From positions 1-11,661 of the forward strand of contig JACDAR010000230.1 of assembly GCA_013695335.1 (NCBI GenBank): a stretch of DNA of 11,661 bases. Direction: 5' to 3'. Positions 6,615-11,661 of the stretch are shown in pieces. Origin of the DNA: Rubrobacter sp. (lineage in GTDB: Bacteria; Actinomycetota; Rubrobacteria; Rubrobacterales; Rubrobacteraceae). The position numbers and the translations under genes were made by a program. The notes under the pieces were generated by a model that worked only from the letters and a program-made list of their open reading frames with translations, made no database searches and had not been told where the DNA came from. Position 1 is the stretch's first letter. Every line of letters begins with the position of its first letter.

Positions 6615-6862
6615 CGCAGAAAAGCATCAAGGTTCTGTTCTTCGGGGCGGCTGCGGATCGGGCCGGAACCCGTGAATCGGAGCTGAGTTCCGAAGCGTCC
6701 ACGCTGGATGGGATCTGGCCGCTTCTCGAAGAACGTCACCCCGGCCTCTCCCCCATGCGCAACACCCTTGCCTTCGCGGTAAACGGCGAGTACGCCAGGG
6801 GTGGAGATACCGTCTCACCCGGTGACGAAGTCGCAGTATTGCCTCCCGTCTCCGGGGGGTGA
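6611..6862 (+). CDS. moaD: molybdopterin synthase small subunit / sulfur carrier MoaD
   Basis: This 83-residue ubiquitin-like protein donates sulfur, carried as a C-terminal thiocarboxylate, to cyclic pyranopterin monophosphate to make molybdopterin. It has the typical length, a beta-grasp pattern (IKVLFFGAAADRAG at the start, FAVNGEYARGGDTVSPGDEVAVLPPVSGG broken here into FAVNGEYA and DEVAVLPP segments), and the obligatory Gly-Gly terminus (82-83) that MoeB-type enzymes adenylate. The ATG overlaps the lipid-kinase stop by four bases. moaE follows three bases after its stop, so the two subunits are made together. A ThiS-type carrier is the main alternative, but the adjacent moaE settles the call. 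Confidence 0.93.
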   Translation: MTQKSIKVLFFGAAADRAGTRESELSSEASTLDGIWPLLEERHPGLSPMRNTLAFAVNGEYARGGDTVSPGDEVAVLPPVSGG

Positions 6863-6865
6863 CGC

Positions 6866-7291
6866 TTGTTCACCATCGTGGATGAGACTATAGACGTTGG
6901 CGCGCTCGTGGCCGCCGCGCAGAGGCCGGACTGCGGCGCAATTTCCACCTTCGTCGGAACCACGCGGATAGACGAGTCAAGTGGGGCTTCAGTCGAGTAC
7001 CTCGAATACGAGGCGTACCGCCCGATGGCGGATCGGAAGTTGGAGGAGATCGGGGCCGAGATACAGGAACGGTGGGACGCGCGACACGTCTCCATAGTTC
7101 ATCGTATCGGGCGCGTGGACCCTGGCGAGGCGAGCGTGGCGATAGTCGTGGCCTCGCCCCGGCGCGGCCCGGCGTTCGAGGCGAGCCGGTACGCCATCGA
7201 GAGGATCAAAGAGGTAGTGCCAATCTGGAAGCGTGAAGTCTGGTCAGACGGATACGTGTGGGTCGGCAGCCAGATCGGCACCCGCCCATGA
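6866..7291 (+). CDS. moaE: molybdopterin synthase catalytic subunit MoaE
   Basis: This large subunit binds the pterin precursor and transfers two sulfurs from MoaD. The 141 residues show the conserved FVGTTR (29-34), the YEAYRPMA block (48-55), HRIGRVDPGE (79-88), SPRRGPAFEA (97-106; most homologues have SPHR) and the active-site lysines K115 and K122 in PIWKRE. The start is TTG at 6866. GGGGGGTGA overlapping the moaD stop serves as ribosome site, and coding up to this codon matches the family N-terminus (FTIVDETID). Three bases separate it from moaD. The 3' end faces the D-amino acid oxidase gene, with only seven bases between the stops and no room for a hairpin terminator. No other Moco gene is in view. 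Confidence 0.94.
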   Translation: MFTIVDETIDVGALVAAAQRPDCGAISTFVGTTRIDESSGASVEYLEYEAYRPMADRKLEEIGAEIQERWDARHVSIVHRIGRVDPGEASVAIVVASPRRGPAFEASRYAIERIKEVVPIWKREVWSDGYVWVGSQIGTRP

Positions 7292-7298
7292 GATGCGG

Positions 7299-8261
7299 CT
7301 AGCCGACCTTTTCCAGCGCCTCCCAGACAAGCCGCGCGGCATCTTCAGCGCAGCCCCACGAGAGGGTCACGCCTGAGCCACCGTGCCCGTAGTTGTGGAC
7401 ACATGGGATGCCATTCTCCAGTATCTCAGCCTCCAGGCGCACTTCCGGGCGGCCCGGACGTAGACCGGCCCGATGCCCCAGGATTTCTGCACCGGCGAGG
7501 CGCGGCTCGAGTTCCGTGCAACGGCGCATGATGGCTGCGGCGATCTCCGGGTCTGGTTCGGTGCCCCACTCGCCCTCTTCGGCTGTGCCGCCGAGGATGC
7601 AGTCTTCTGTGCGTGGGATGACGTAGGTGACGCCATCTGGGCCATCTTCGTCTAGCAGAAAATTATCGAGGCCGGGGTTGCTGACGCGGACGATCTGACC
7701 CCGTATCGGGGTCATCGAATCGTCTGCGGAGATCTCCCGCGCCCCGAGGCCCGCGCAGTTGACCACGACACGGAATCCGGCCGACGCCCCATCCAGGGAG
7801 GAGACTGCCCGCTCCTCGACGGTTCCACCGGCTGCGGTGAAACGGCGGAGGAGGTGATCCAGGTACACAGGCATCTCGATTATGGGCGCCGTGAAGGCGT
7901 GACCATCGCGGTATCCGGGCGGCAATTCTTCTTTTTCACAGCGCCTGACGCCTGGCACGGCGTCCATCCACCAGGGGTCGGGGGCTGGTTCTCGGTGCAG
8001 TTCGAAGCCTTCGCGCAGGATCACACCGGTTTCGGGATCATCGACCATGCCATCGAAGACCTGGAAAGCCTTCTCGCCCCAGGCAAGCACGCGATCCTCG
8101 GGGTAGGCTTTGTACGGATACCAGATCGCCGCCGCGACGCTGGATGTGGTCGCCTGCGACATGGCCGCCGTCCTGATCCGCACCCGCAGGCCAGCTTCCT
8201 GGAGCAGCACGGCTGTGGAAAGCCCGCTCACGCCACTGCCGATTACTAAAATGTCACCCAC
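7299..8261 (-). CDS. dao: D-amino acid oxidase (FAD-dependent)
   Basis: The enzyme oxidatively deaminates D-amino acids to 2-oxo acids, ammonia and hydrogen peroxide (EC 1.4.3.3). In 320 residues it has the FAD-binding GSGVSGLSTA (8-17), the DAAO signature AAAIWYPYKA (43-52), Y213 in TYVIPR (matching the substrate-binding Tyr228 of the pig enzyme), R268 in AGLRPGRP (the carboxylate-binding Arg), and the C-terminal signature HNYGHGGSGVTLSWGCA (289-305). The residue matching pig Tyr224 is not a Tyr here. There is no peroxisomal tail, as expected for a bacterium. The start is GTG at 8261, preceded by GAGGGGGGC. A thermostable DAAO is known from Rubrobacter xylanophilus, which fits the suggested lineage. 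It stands alone, divergent from the carboxylate-amine ligase gene and convergent with moaE. Confidence 0.93.
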   Translation of the reverse strand: MGDILVIGSGVSGLSTAVLLQEAGLRVRIRTAAMSQATTSSVAAAIWYPYKAYPEDRVLAWGEKAFQVFDGMVDDPETGVILREGFELHREPAPDPWWMDAVPGVRRCEKEELPPGYRDGHAFTAPIIEMPVYLDHLLRRFTAAGGTVEERAVSSLDGASAGFRVVVNCAGLGAREISADDSMTPIRGQIVRVSNPGLDNFLLDEDGPDGVTYVIPRTEDCILGGTAEEGEWGTEPDPEIAAAIMRRCTELEPRLAGAEILGHRAGLRPGRPEVRLEAEILENGIPCVHNYGHGGSGVTLSWGCAEDAARLVWEALEKVG

Positions 8262-8457
8262 GGCGTCGCCCCCCTCGGATCACACTTCGCACACTATAGC
8301 GTTTCGTCAGACAGCCGGGATACGGGGAGGCTTCCAGAAGCCACGCGTTTTCTCCGCCGGGCCAACGACGGAATCTATCGCGTGGAGTAAAGTTCGTGTA
8401 TCTTGCGGCAAGCGTTCGGTACTTATCCAGTGAAGGTAGGCGGGAGACAACGGGACG
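8262..8457. other. divergent intergenic interval between the oxidase and the ligase genes
   Basis: About 196 bases without a supported gene. Apart from the TATAGT on the minus strand, I see no clear promoter for the rightward ligase gene. TAAAGT (8388-8393) is a possible -10 box with only a poor ACGACG at the -35 distance. Small frames here are antisense or out-of-frame shadows without ribosome sites. Confidence 0.4.
8293..8298 (-). promoter_or_regulatory. candidate -10 box (TATAGT) for the D-amino acid oxidase gene
   Basis: TATAGT on the minus strand lies 31 bases upstream of the GTG start. It would give a leader of roughly 25 bases carrying the G-rich ribosome site. No good -35 hexamer is seen at the normal distance, so this is a moderate call. 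Confidence 0.4.
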
Positions 8458-9774
8458 GTGATGGACCGCCGCATAGGATTGGAACAGGAATTCTTCTTGC
8501 TGGAGGGGTCGGGGGAGCCTTCTGTCCGCGCCGACGAGTTTCTGGGTTCGTGCAAGGAGGAGACAGGTAAGCACGGCAGTGGCCCTGCCTGCTTCGCCCC
8601 GGAGTTCGTGATGGGCCTGGTAGAGGTGAGCACACCGCCCGTTCGGAGCCTTGCGGACCTGGAGCGGGAGTACCACACCAACCTGCGTCTGGCGCTTGGA
8701 TCGGCCCGGTCACTCGGCCTGCGTCTCTATCCCCTCGGCACCTATCCGCTGTCTTTCGAGCCCGTCGCCCGTGAAGATCTGGACTACAAGGTTCAGGTCC
8801 AGACTGTCGGCCCCGAGAGGTTCATACACGCAGGTAGATGCGCCGGCACGCACCTGCACCTGGAGCTTGCGGGCGGCACCGTGGATCCTGGGGTCGGGAT
8901 CTCCGCTGGCGCGACGGATGCCGCGCGCGCTGAGGCGCTCGGCCTGAACAACCTGGCTACGGCGCTGGACCCGGCACTGATCTTCCTCACCCGCTCGTGC
9001 CCTTTCTACGAGGGTCAGATCACCGGCCCCTCCCCCCGCACGGTCCACTACCGGGGCGGCGCGGCCTTCGGCTGGGAGGGCGTCTACACGGGCCTGCCGT
9101 GGGCCGGAGGGCTTCTCGCCTACACGAACACCGTCGAGCAACTCGTCAGGCAGCAGTTCGACCGCTACGAAGCCTGGCTAGCCGCAATGGATCGCGCGGG
9201 CATCGAACGCCACCTCTTCGCAGAAGCTGGCGGGGACATTCTCAGGCCAGCCTGGAACCCGGTCCGCATCAACCGCCAGGGAACTGTGGAGCTGCGCGGC
9301 ATGGACAGCAACTACCCCGAAGTAACCCTCACGGCTATCGAGCTGGCAGTCTCGGTCGCGGATCGGGTCAGGCGCGAGGAACTTACGGTGATCCCCGACG
9401 ACGCAACCCGCACTTTCGAGGTAGGTGGCGACACGCTTCGGATACCTGGCTTCGATCAGCTCTCCGGCACGCTTCTCCACCACGCGGTCGCGGGGCCGCT
9501 CGACGATACCATCATCTCGGAATACCTCGACTCCATCATAGATTTCGCGGGTGGGGGCGGAAGGCTCGCCGCGCTTCGACAGGATCGGCTCTCAGGCGGA
9601 GCGTACCCGACCACGGAAGCCCGTATCTTGCGGGAATACGGTTCCGATTACGGGCACATCTCCAAGGAGGATGGGATTCGCCTGGCGCTCGAAGCATGTG
9701 ACAGTCTGGAAGCACAGGTTCCCGGCTTCCGCAAAGACGATGAGCCGGAGGTCGCGAACGCTTCCCGTAGCTGA
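8458..9774 (+). CDS. GCS2-like carboxylate-amine ligase (possible glutamate-cysteine ligase)
   Basis: This 438-residue protein belongs to the ATP-dependent glutamate-cysteine ligase superfamily, GCS2/YbdK type, which joins a carboxylate (often the gamma-carboxyl of glutamate) to an amine. Visible motifs are the metal-binding GLEQEFFLL (7-15, with E9 and E11), LVEVSTPP (54-61), GTHLHLEL (130-137), the FLTRSCPFYEG segment (176-186), and the C-terminal NPVRINRQGTVELRGMDS (267-284), where Arg and Glu contact substrate or metal. The start is GTG 8458 or ATG 8461; GGGAG at 8442-8446 is the ribosome site. Family membership is strong, but the true substrate is not shown by sequence. The gene is 21 bases before a NUDIX gene that seems to have its own -10 box. 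Known family roles include thiol synthesis, ergothioneine-type gamma-glutamyl transfer and unknown amide formation. Confidence 0.85.
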   Translation: MMDRRIGLEQEFFLLEGSGEPSVRADEFLGSCKEETGKHGSGPACFAPEFVMGLVEVSTPPVRSLADLEREYHTNLRLALGSARSLGLRLYPLGTYPLSFEPVAREDLDYKVQVQTVGPERFIHAGRCAGTHLHLELAGGTVDPGVGISAGATDAARAEALGLNNLATALDPALIFLTRSCPFYEGQITGPSPRTVHYRGGAAFGWEGVYTGLPWAGGLLAYTNTVEQLVRQQFDRYEAWLAAMDRAGIERHLFAEAGGDILRPAWNPVRINRQGTVELRGMDSNYPEVTLTAIELAVSVADRVRREELTVIPDDATRTFEVGGDTLRIPGFDQLSGTLLHHAVAGPLDDTIISEYLDSIIDFAGGGGRLAALRQDRLSGGAYPTTEARILREYGSDYGHISKEDGIRLALEACDSLEAQVPGFRKDDEPEVANASRS

Positions 9775-9782
9775 CCCGGGAT

Positions 9783-9788
9783 TATACT
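9783..9788 (+). promoter_or_regulatory. candidate -10 box (TATACT), leaderless, for the NUDIX-protease pair
   Basis: TATACT is followed by seven bases and the ATG at 9796, again placing the transcription start at the start codon. No Shine-Dalgarno is present. The 21-base gap to the ligase stop is A+T-rich in an otherwise G+C-rich region. The -35 is not recognisable inside the end of the ligase gene, so confidence is moderate. The pair may also be read through from the ligase gene. Confidence 0.42.
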
Positions 9789-9795
9789 CAGCGGC

Positions 9796-10290
9796 ATGGG
9801 CAAGAATCGCGGCGCGTCTGGCATGGACTTTGGGATACGAGTTGGGGCTGTGGTAGAGCGGGACGGCGCGTTGCTCCTGGTGCGCCACAAGAAGCCGGAT
9901 CGTGAACCATACTGGGTGCTGCCGGGAGGTCGTCTGGAGCCGGGCGAGACCATTCCGGAGTGCGCGGAACGTGAGATCTCCGAGGAGACAGGTCTTTCGG
10001 GATCTTTCGCCGGGATTCTGAACGTGAGCGAGTTCCTGAAGGAAGGACGCCACACAGTGGACGTGACGGCACGGGTGGAAGTAAATCGTGATGCTGAAGC
10101 CGTTCTCGGGAGCGACCCGGAGGTTGCGCCGGGCTCGGAGCAAACGCTCACGGAACTGCGCTGGGTCAGCGTGGATGAGTTGCGTGGGCTCACGCTCCTC
10201 CCAGACGGCATAAAATCCCGCCTCCTGGCGGACGCCGCGGACGGTTGGTCTGAAGCCGGGATCTACCTCGGAGATGCCCGTGACGTCTGA
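9796..10290 (+). CDS. NUDIX hydrolase
   Basis: This 164-residue hydrolase has a complete Nudix box at residues 45-67: Gly45, Glu51, R59-E60, and E63-E64 in the REISEETGL core that binds the metal. The preceding strand VGAVVERDGALLLVRHKK and the WVLPGG turn are standard, and an acidic stretch (about 92-112) forms a variable loop. The C-terminal helix lies at about 137-147 (SRLLADAA). The architecture resembles small ADP-ribose or nucleotide-sugar pyrophosphatases, but the substrate cannot be assigned. The start at 9796 matches a TATACT box seven bases upstream; ATG 9823 would still keep the whole domain. Its last 17 bases overlap the start of the protease gene, so the two are translationally coupled. 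It is the second NUDIX gene in this window and is not a close copy of the first. Confidence 0.9.
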   Translation: MGKNRGASGMDFGIRVGAVVERDGALLLVRHKKPDREPYWVLPGGRLEPGETIPECAEREISEETGLSGSFAGILNVSEFLKEGRHTVDVTARVEVNRDAEAVLGSDPEVAPGSEQTLTELRWVSVDELRGLTLLPDGIKSRLLADAADGWSEAGIYLGDARDV

Positions 10291-10999
10291 CCCGCGGGAA
10301 GCGCTGCTGCTAGTCACGCTGCAAAACGTGATTCTGGCTTCCTTCACCATTGGGGTGTTCTTGACCGGGGTCTACGTGGCCAGGCGGTTCGGCAGCCGCG
10401 CCGGATACTCGTTGTCCGCCCTGGGTTTCTCCCGTCCGAGGGGTGGATTCTTCGCAGGAGCCGGTATCGGGGTACTCGTCGGCCTCGGGGCGATGCTCGT
10501 CAGCATCGCGGTGAACGCCCTGAGCATCACCGTGCTCGAAAGGCTAGGCTACTCGACGGAATCGCAGGTGCAGCTACCGTTCATGCGGGGCCTGGAAAGC
10601 TGGGTGCGCGAGAGCCCCGGCATCGCGATACCGGCCATCGTGCTGGTTGTGGTTCTCTTCGGACCAGCCGTCGAGGAGCTATTCTTCCGGGGCGCCATCT
10701 TCAACGGCCTGAACCGTCTGGGGTTCTGGATCTCCACCCGCAACAGATCGAAGGAATCAGACGGCGCAAGAAGGCTATCTTTCGTGCTCGCGGCCCTGAC
10801 TTCCTCGGTGTTCTTCGCGCTGCTTCATCTTGAGCCGAGGTTGCTTGCGTCGCTCGTGATCCTGGCCTTCGCCCTCTGCACGCTTTTCCAGAAATCAGGC
10901 AGCCTGCTTCCTTCGTTCGTGGCCCACGCCACTTTCAACTCGTTCGCCGCCTCCATCATCGTCCTGAGCGGCCTCGACGCCATCCCCGTGCCGGTGTAG
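10274..10999 (+). CDS. CPBP-family intramembrane metalloprotease (CAAX protease-like/Abi)
   Basis: This 241-residue membrane protein carries all three signature motifs of CPBP glutamic/metallo-type intramembrane proteases: EELFFR (134-139, EExxxR), FALLH (181-185, FxxxH) and HATFN (218-222, HxxxN). Hydrophobic segments lie at about residues 11-33, 59-85, 116-131, 170-186, 190-204 and 213-234. Bacterial members process prenylated-like peptides, bacteriocins or signalling proteins; here the substrate is unknown. The ATG at 10274 lies inside the NUDIX gene (17-base overlap, different frame), and a GTG at 10280 is an alternative. A polar loop of about 20 residues (150-170) precedes motif 2. No hairpin terminator follows; a weak 5-base-pair inverted repeat is the only structure before the next gene. 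Confidence 0.9.
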   Translation: MPVTSDPREALLLVTLQNVILASFTIGVFLTGVYVARRFGSRAGYSLSALGFSRPRGGFFAGAGIGVLVGLGAMLVSIAVNALSITVLERLGYSTESQVQLPFMRGLESWVRESPGIAIPAIVLVVVLFGPAVEELFFRGAIFNGLNRLGFWISTRNRSKESDGARRLSFVLAALTSSVFFALLHLEPRLLASLVILAFALCTLFQKSGSLLPSFVAHATFNSFAASIIVLSGLDAIPVPV

Positions 11000-11017
11000 C
11001 CGGTTCGGGATCACACC

Positions 11018-11045
11018 TTTGCAGAACCATCCGAGCGTGGATAAT
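11018..11045 (+). promoter_or_regulatory. candidate promoter TTTGCA-N16-GATAAT for the ABM gene
   Basis: TTTGCA (11018-11023) and GATAAT (11040-11045) are 16 bases apart. Transcription would start near 11052, giving a leader of about 29 bases that contains the strong ribosome site AAAGGAGG. Unlike several neighbours, this is a leadered arrangement. Confidence 0.42.
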
Positions 11046-11080
11046 CAAGGCTGTCCTGAAAGACATAAAGGAGGAACCCG

Positions 11081-11410
11081 GTGACGGAGATATCGGTTCA
11101 TGGCGACTTGGTTACCCTAATCAACGTCTTCACCGTCGCGCCGGAGGATCAGGACCGGCTTCTTGAAGTTCTGTCGGAGGCGACCGAGCAGGTGATGAAC
11201 GGAATGCCAGGCTTCGTATCGGCCAACCTGCACGAGAGCCTGGACGGGACGAAGGTGGTCAACTACGCGCAGTGGCGCAGCAAAGAAGATTTCGAAGCGA
11301 TGCTCCAGAACCCGGAGGCTGCGGCGCACATGGGGGAGGCAGCAGGGATAGCGGAGAACTTCGAGCCGCATTTATACGAGGTGTCGTTCGTGGATGAGGC
11401 GAGTGGATAA
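11081..11410 (+). CDS. ABM-domain protein (antibiotic biosynthesis monooxygenase fold)
   Basis: This small 109-residue protein has the ABM ferredoxin-like fold that usually forms dimeric barrels. The first strand is VTLINVFTVAP, followed by a helix (QDRLLEVLSEATEQVMNG), then PGFVSANLHESLDG, the YAQWRSKEDF turn typical of the family, and a final strand LYEVSFV. Members include cofactor-free monooxygenases of quinones, heme-degrading enzymes and many small proteins of unknown role. No diagnostic heme ligand or substrate residue lets me choose. The start is GTG at 11081, fixed by AAAGGAGG about six bases upstream. It has its own promoter and is followed 13 bases later by a strong hairpin shared with sequence on its right. 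It is separated from the protease gene by 81 bases and is probably monocistronic. Confidence 0.88.
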   Translation: MTEISVHGDLVTLINVFTVAPEDQDRLLEVLSEATEQVMNGMPGFVSANLHESLDGTKVVNYAQWRSKEDFEAMLQNPEAAAHMGEAAGIAENFEPHLYEVSFVDEASG

Positions 11411-11415
11411 AGGAC

Positions 11416-11452
11416 AAAAAAGTGCCCCCTGGCTAGATAAGCACCAGGGGGC
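11416..11452 (-). terminator. strong intrinsic terminator, best oriented for minus-strand transcription
   Basis: GCCCCCTGG (11424-11432) and CCAGGGGGC (11444-11452) form a perfect nine-base-pair stem with an 11-base loop. On the minus strand the stem is followed by AC and then six T (11416-11421 read in reverse), a textbook U-tract. In the plus direction only a weak, interrupted T-rich stretch follows. It therefore ends a leftward transcript arriving from beyond 11453 and may also stop the ABM message. Confidence 0.78.
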
Positions 11453-11493
11453 CGTACCCTTCTGAGTTTCGCAGGCATCTCGTTTTCAGCACG

Positions 11494-11520
11494 TCCGCCT
11501 TCTACTACTGGAGAGGCGGA
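11494..11520. repeat. 7-base-pair inverted repeat (TCCGCCT / AGGCGGA)
   Basis: TCCGCCT (11494-11500) and AGGCGGA (11514-11520) pair perfectly around a 13-base loop. No T-tract follows on either strand, so it is not a terminator. On the plus strand it ends right before AAGGAG. A competing pairing exists: GGAGAGG (11510-11516) with CCTCTCC (11573-11579), which shares bases with the first stem. Confidence 0.4.
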
Positions 11521-11532
11521 AGGAGATAACCC

Positions 11533-11562
11533 ATGATCCCGCAGGGATTTGGGCGAGTCTAG
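11533..11562 (+). CDS. possible nine-codon leader ORF (MIPQGFGRV)
   Basis: AAGGAG (11520-11525) lies seven bases before an ATG followed by eight codons and a TAG. The ribosome site is as good as that of any gene here. The hairpin at 11494-11520 sits right upstream, and a small stem ATCCC/GGGAT lies inside the ORF. This could be a leader peptide of a gene beyond the right edge or a chance match. No residue run points to attenuation control. Confidence 0.2.
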   Translation: MIPQGFGRV

Positions 11563-11661
11563 GTTAGCGCCACCTCTCCCCGAAGATACCCGCGACTACT
11601 ACTCGATGCGTCTATCTGGATCACCTCCTCTCGCGTGCTTCCAACTTCGGGAAGTGTACTA
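11559..11661 (-). CDS. possible C-terminal end of a gene cut by the right edge
   Basis: One minus-strand frame is open from the window edge to a TAG at 11561-11559, giving 33 codons (beginning STLPEVGSTREEV). The terminator oriented for leftward transcripts, about 107 bases beyond this stop, makes a gene arriving from the right plausible. Against it: third-position G+C is only about half, lower than in the neighbouring genes, and the sequence ASSSSRGYLRGEV is not a family I recognise. The call is weak. Confidence 0.25.
   Translation of the reverse strand, partial: STLPEVGSTREEVIQIDASSSSRGYLRGEVALT

Larger units (their letters stand above)
11453..11661. other. right-end region of unexplained, structured, lower-GC sequence
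   Basis: About 200 bases without a secure gene. It holds the inverted repeat at 11494-11520, the leader-like ORF at 11533-11562, the word CTACTACT twice (11502-11509 and 11596-11603), and GGATCACCTCCT at 11618-11629. The last equals the 3' end of 16S rRNA on the plus strand, or a full-length Shine-Dalgarno (AGGAGGTGATCC) on the minus strand. Either strand could encode a small RNA or a regulatory leader, and I cannot decide which. Confidence 0.35.

Noticed and set aside
8997..9701. Plus-strand open frame of 234 codons inside the ligase gene
   Set aside because: It is a shifted frame with an Arg/Gly-rich, featureless product, while the ligase frame carries conserved motifs across the same region.
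9592..10350. Minus-strand open frame of 252 codons
   Set aside because: It runs antisense through the end of the ligase gene and the whole NUDIX gene, both of which have clear motifs. Long antisense frames are common in G+C-rich DNA.
11000..11028. Inverted repeat GGTTC/GAACC after the protease gene
   Set aside because: Only five base pairs with a 19-base loop and no T-tract, so it is not a credible terminator.
11618..11629. Fragment of a 16S rRNA gene
   Set aside because: Only the terminal 12 bases match. The conserved sequence that should precede them in 16S rRNA is absent.
1..11661. Mobile elements, CRISPR arrays, tRNAs, toxin-antitoxin or phage-defence modules
   Set aside because: I found no transposase or integrase motifs, no regularly spaced repeats, no cloverleaf and no known defence domains. 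The CPBP protein alone is not enough to call a defence system.

Overview
This is a G+C-rich chromosomal window with ordinary housekeeping and accessory metabolism. I see no mobile element, CRISPR array, tRNA or rRNA. The gene set (glutathione-type D-amino acid oxidase partner genes, a heme-oxygenase-like metal enzyme with a methyltransferase, an orphan lipoamide dehydrogenase), the GTG and TTG starts, and the many -10 boxes lying 6-7 bases before a start codon suggest an actinobacterium, most likely Rubrobacter or a relative. The lineage call is inference from gene flavour, not from a marker gene.

Layout. Positions 1-4850 hold a minus-strand run. Read in transcription order it is: heme-oxygenase-like metalloenzyme, SAM methyltransferase, Fpg-type DNA glycosylase, dihydrolipoyl dehydrogenase, a six-helix membrane protein, and a NUDIX hydrolase cut by the left edge. 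The NUDIX gene starts with TTG overlapping the preceding stop. A divergent interval (4851-5061) separates this run from a plus-strand orphan gene (5062-5601), which has a textbook promoter carrying an inverted repeat. Next come a lipid kinase, moaD and moaE as a tightly packed plus-strand operon (5667-7291). A D-amino acid oxidase (7299-8261, minus) converges on moaE with 7 bases between the stops. A second divergent interval (8262-8457) leads to a plus-strand run: GCS2-like carboxylate-amine ligase, NUDIX hydrolase, CPBP-type membrane protease (overlapping the NUDIX gene by 17 bases) and a small ABM-fold protein. The window ends with a strong hairpin terminator oriented for minus-strand transcription and about 200 bases of unexplained, structured, lower-GC sequence.

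How the genes fit together. Two themes recur: damage or oxidation handling (Fpg, two NUDIX hydrolases, the possible gamma-glutamylcysteine ligase, the ABM protein, the heme-oxygenase-like enzyme) and cofactor chemistry (lipoamide, FAD, molybdopterin). Apart from moaD-moaE, the neighbours do not form one known pathway. The most interesting items are the metalloenzyme-methyltransferase pair, the Fpg with non-canonical lesion-recognition residues, the GCS2-like ligase as a candidate thiol-biosynthesis gene, the repeated leaderless-promoter architecture, and the right-end region with a 12-base perfect match to the 16S rRNA 3' end or its complement. I found no clear evidence of a wholly new multi-gene system.
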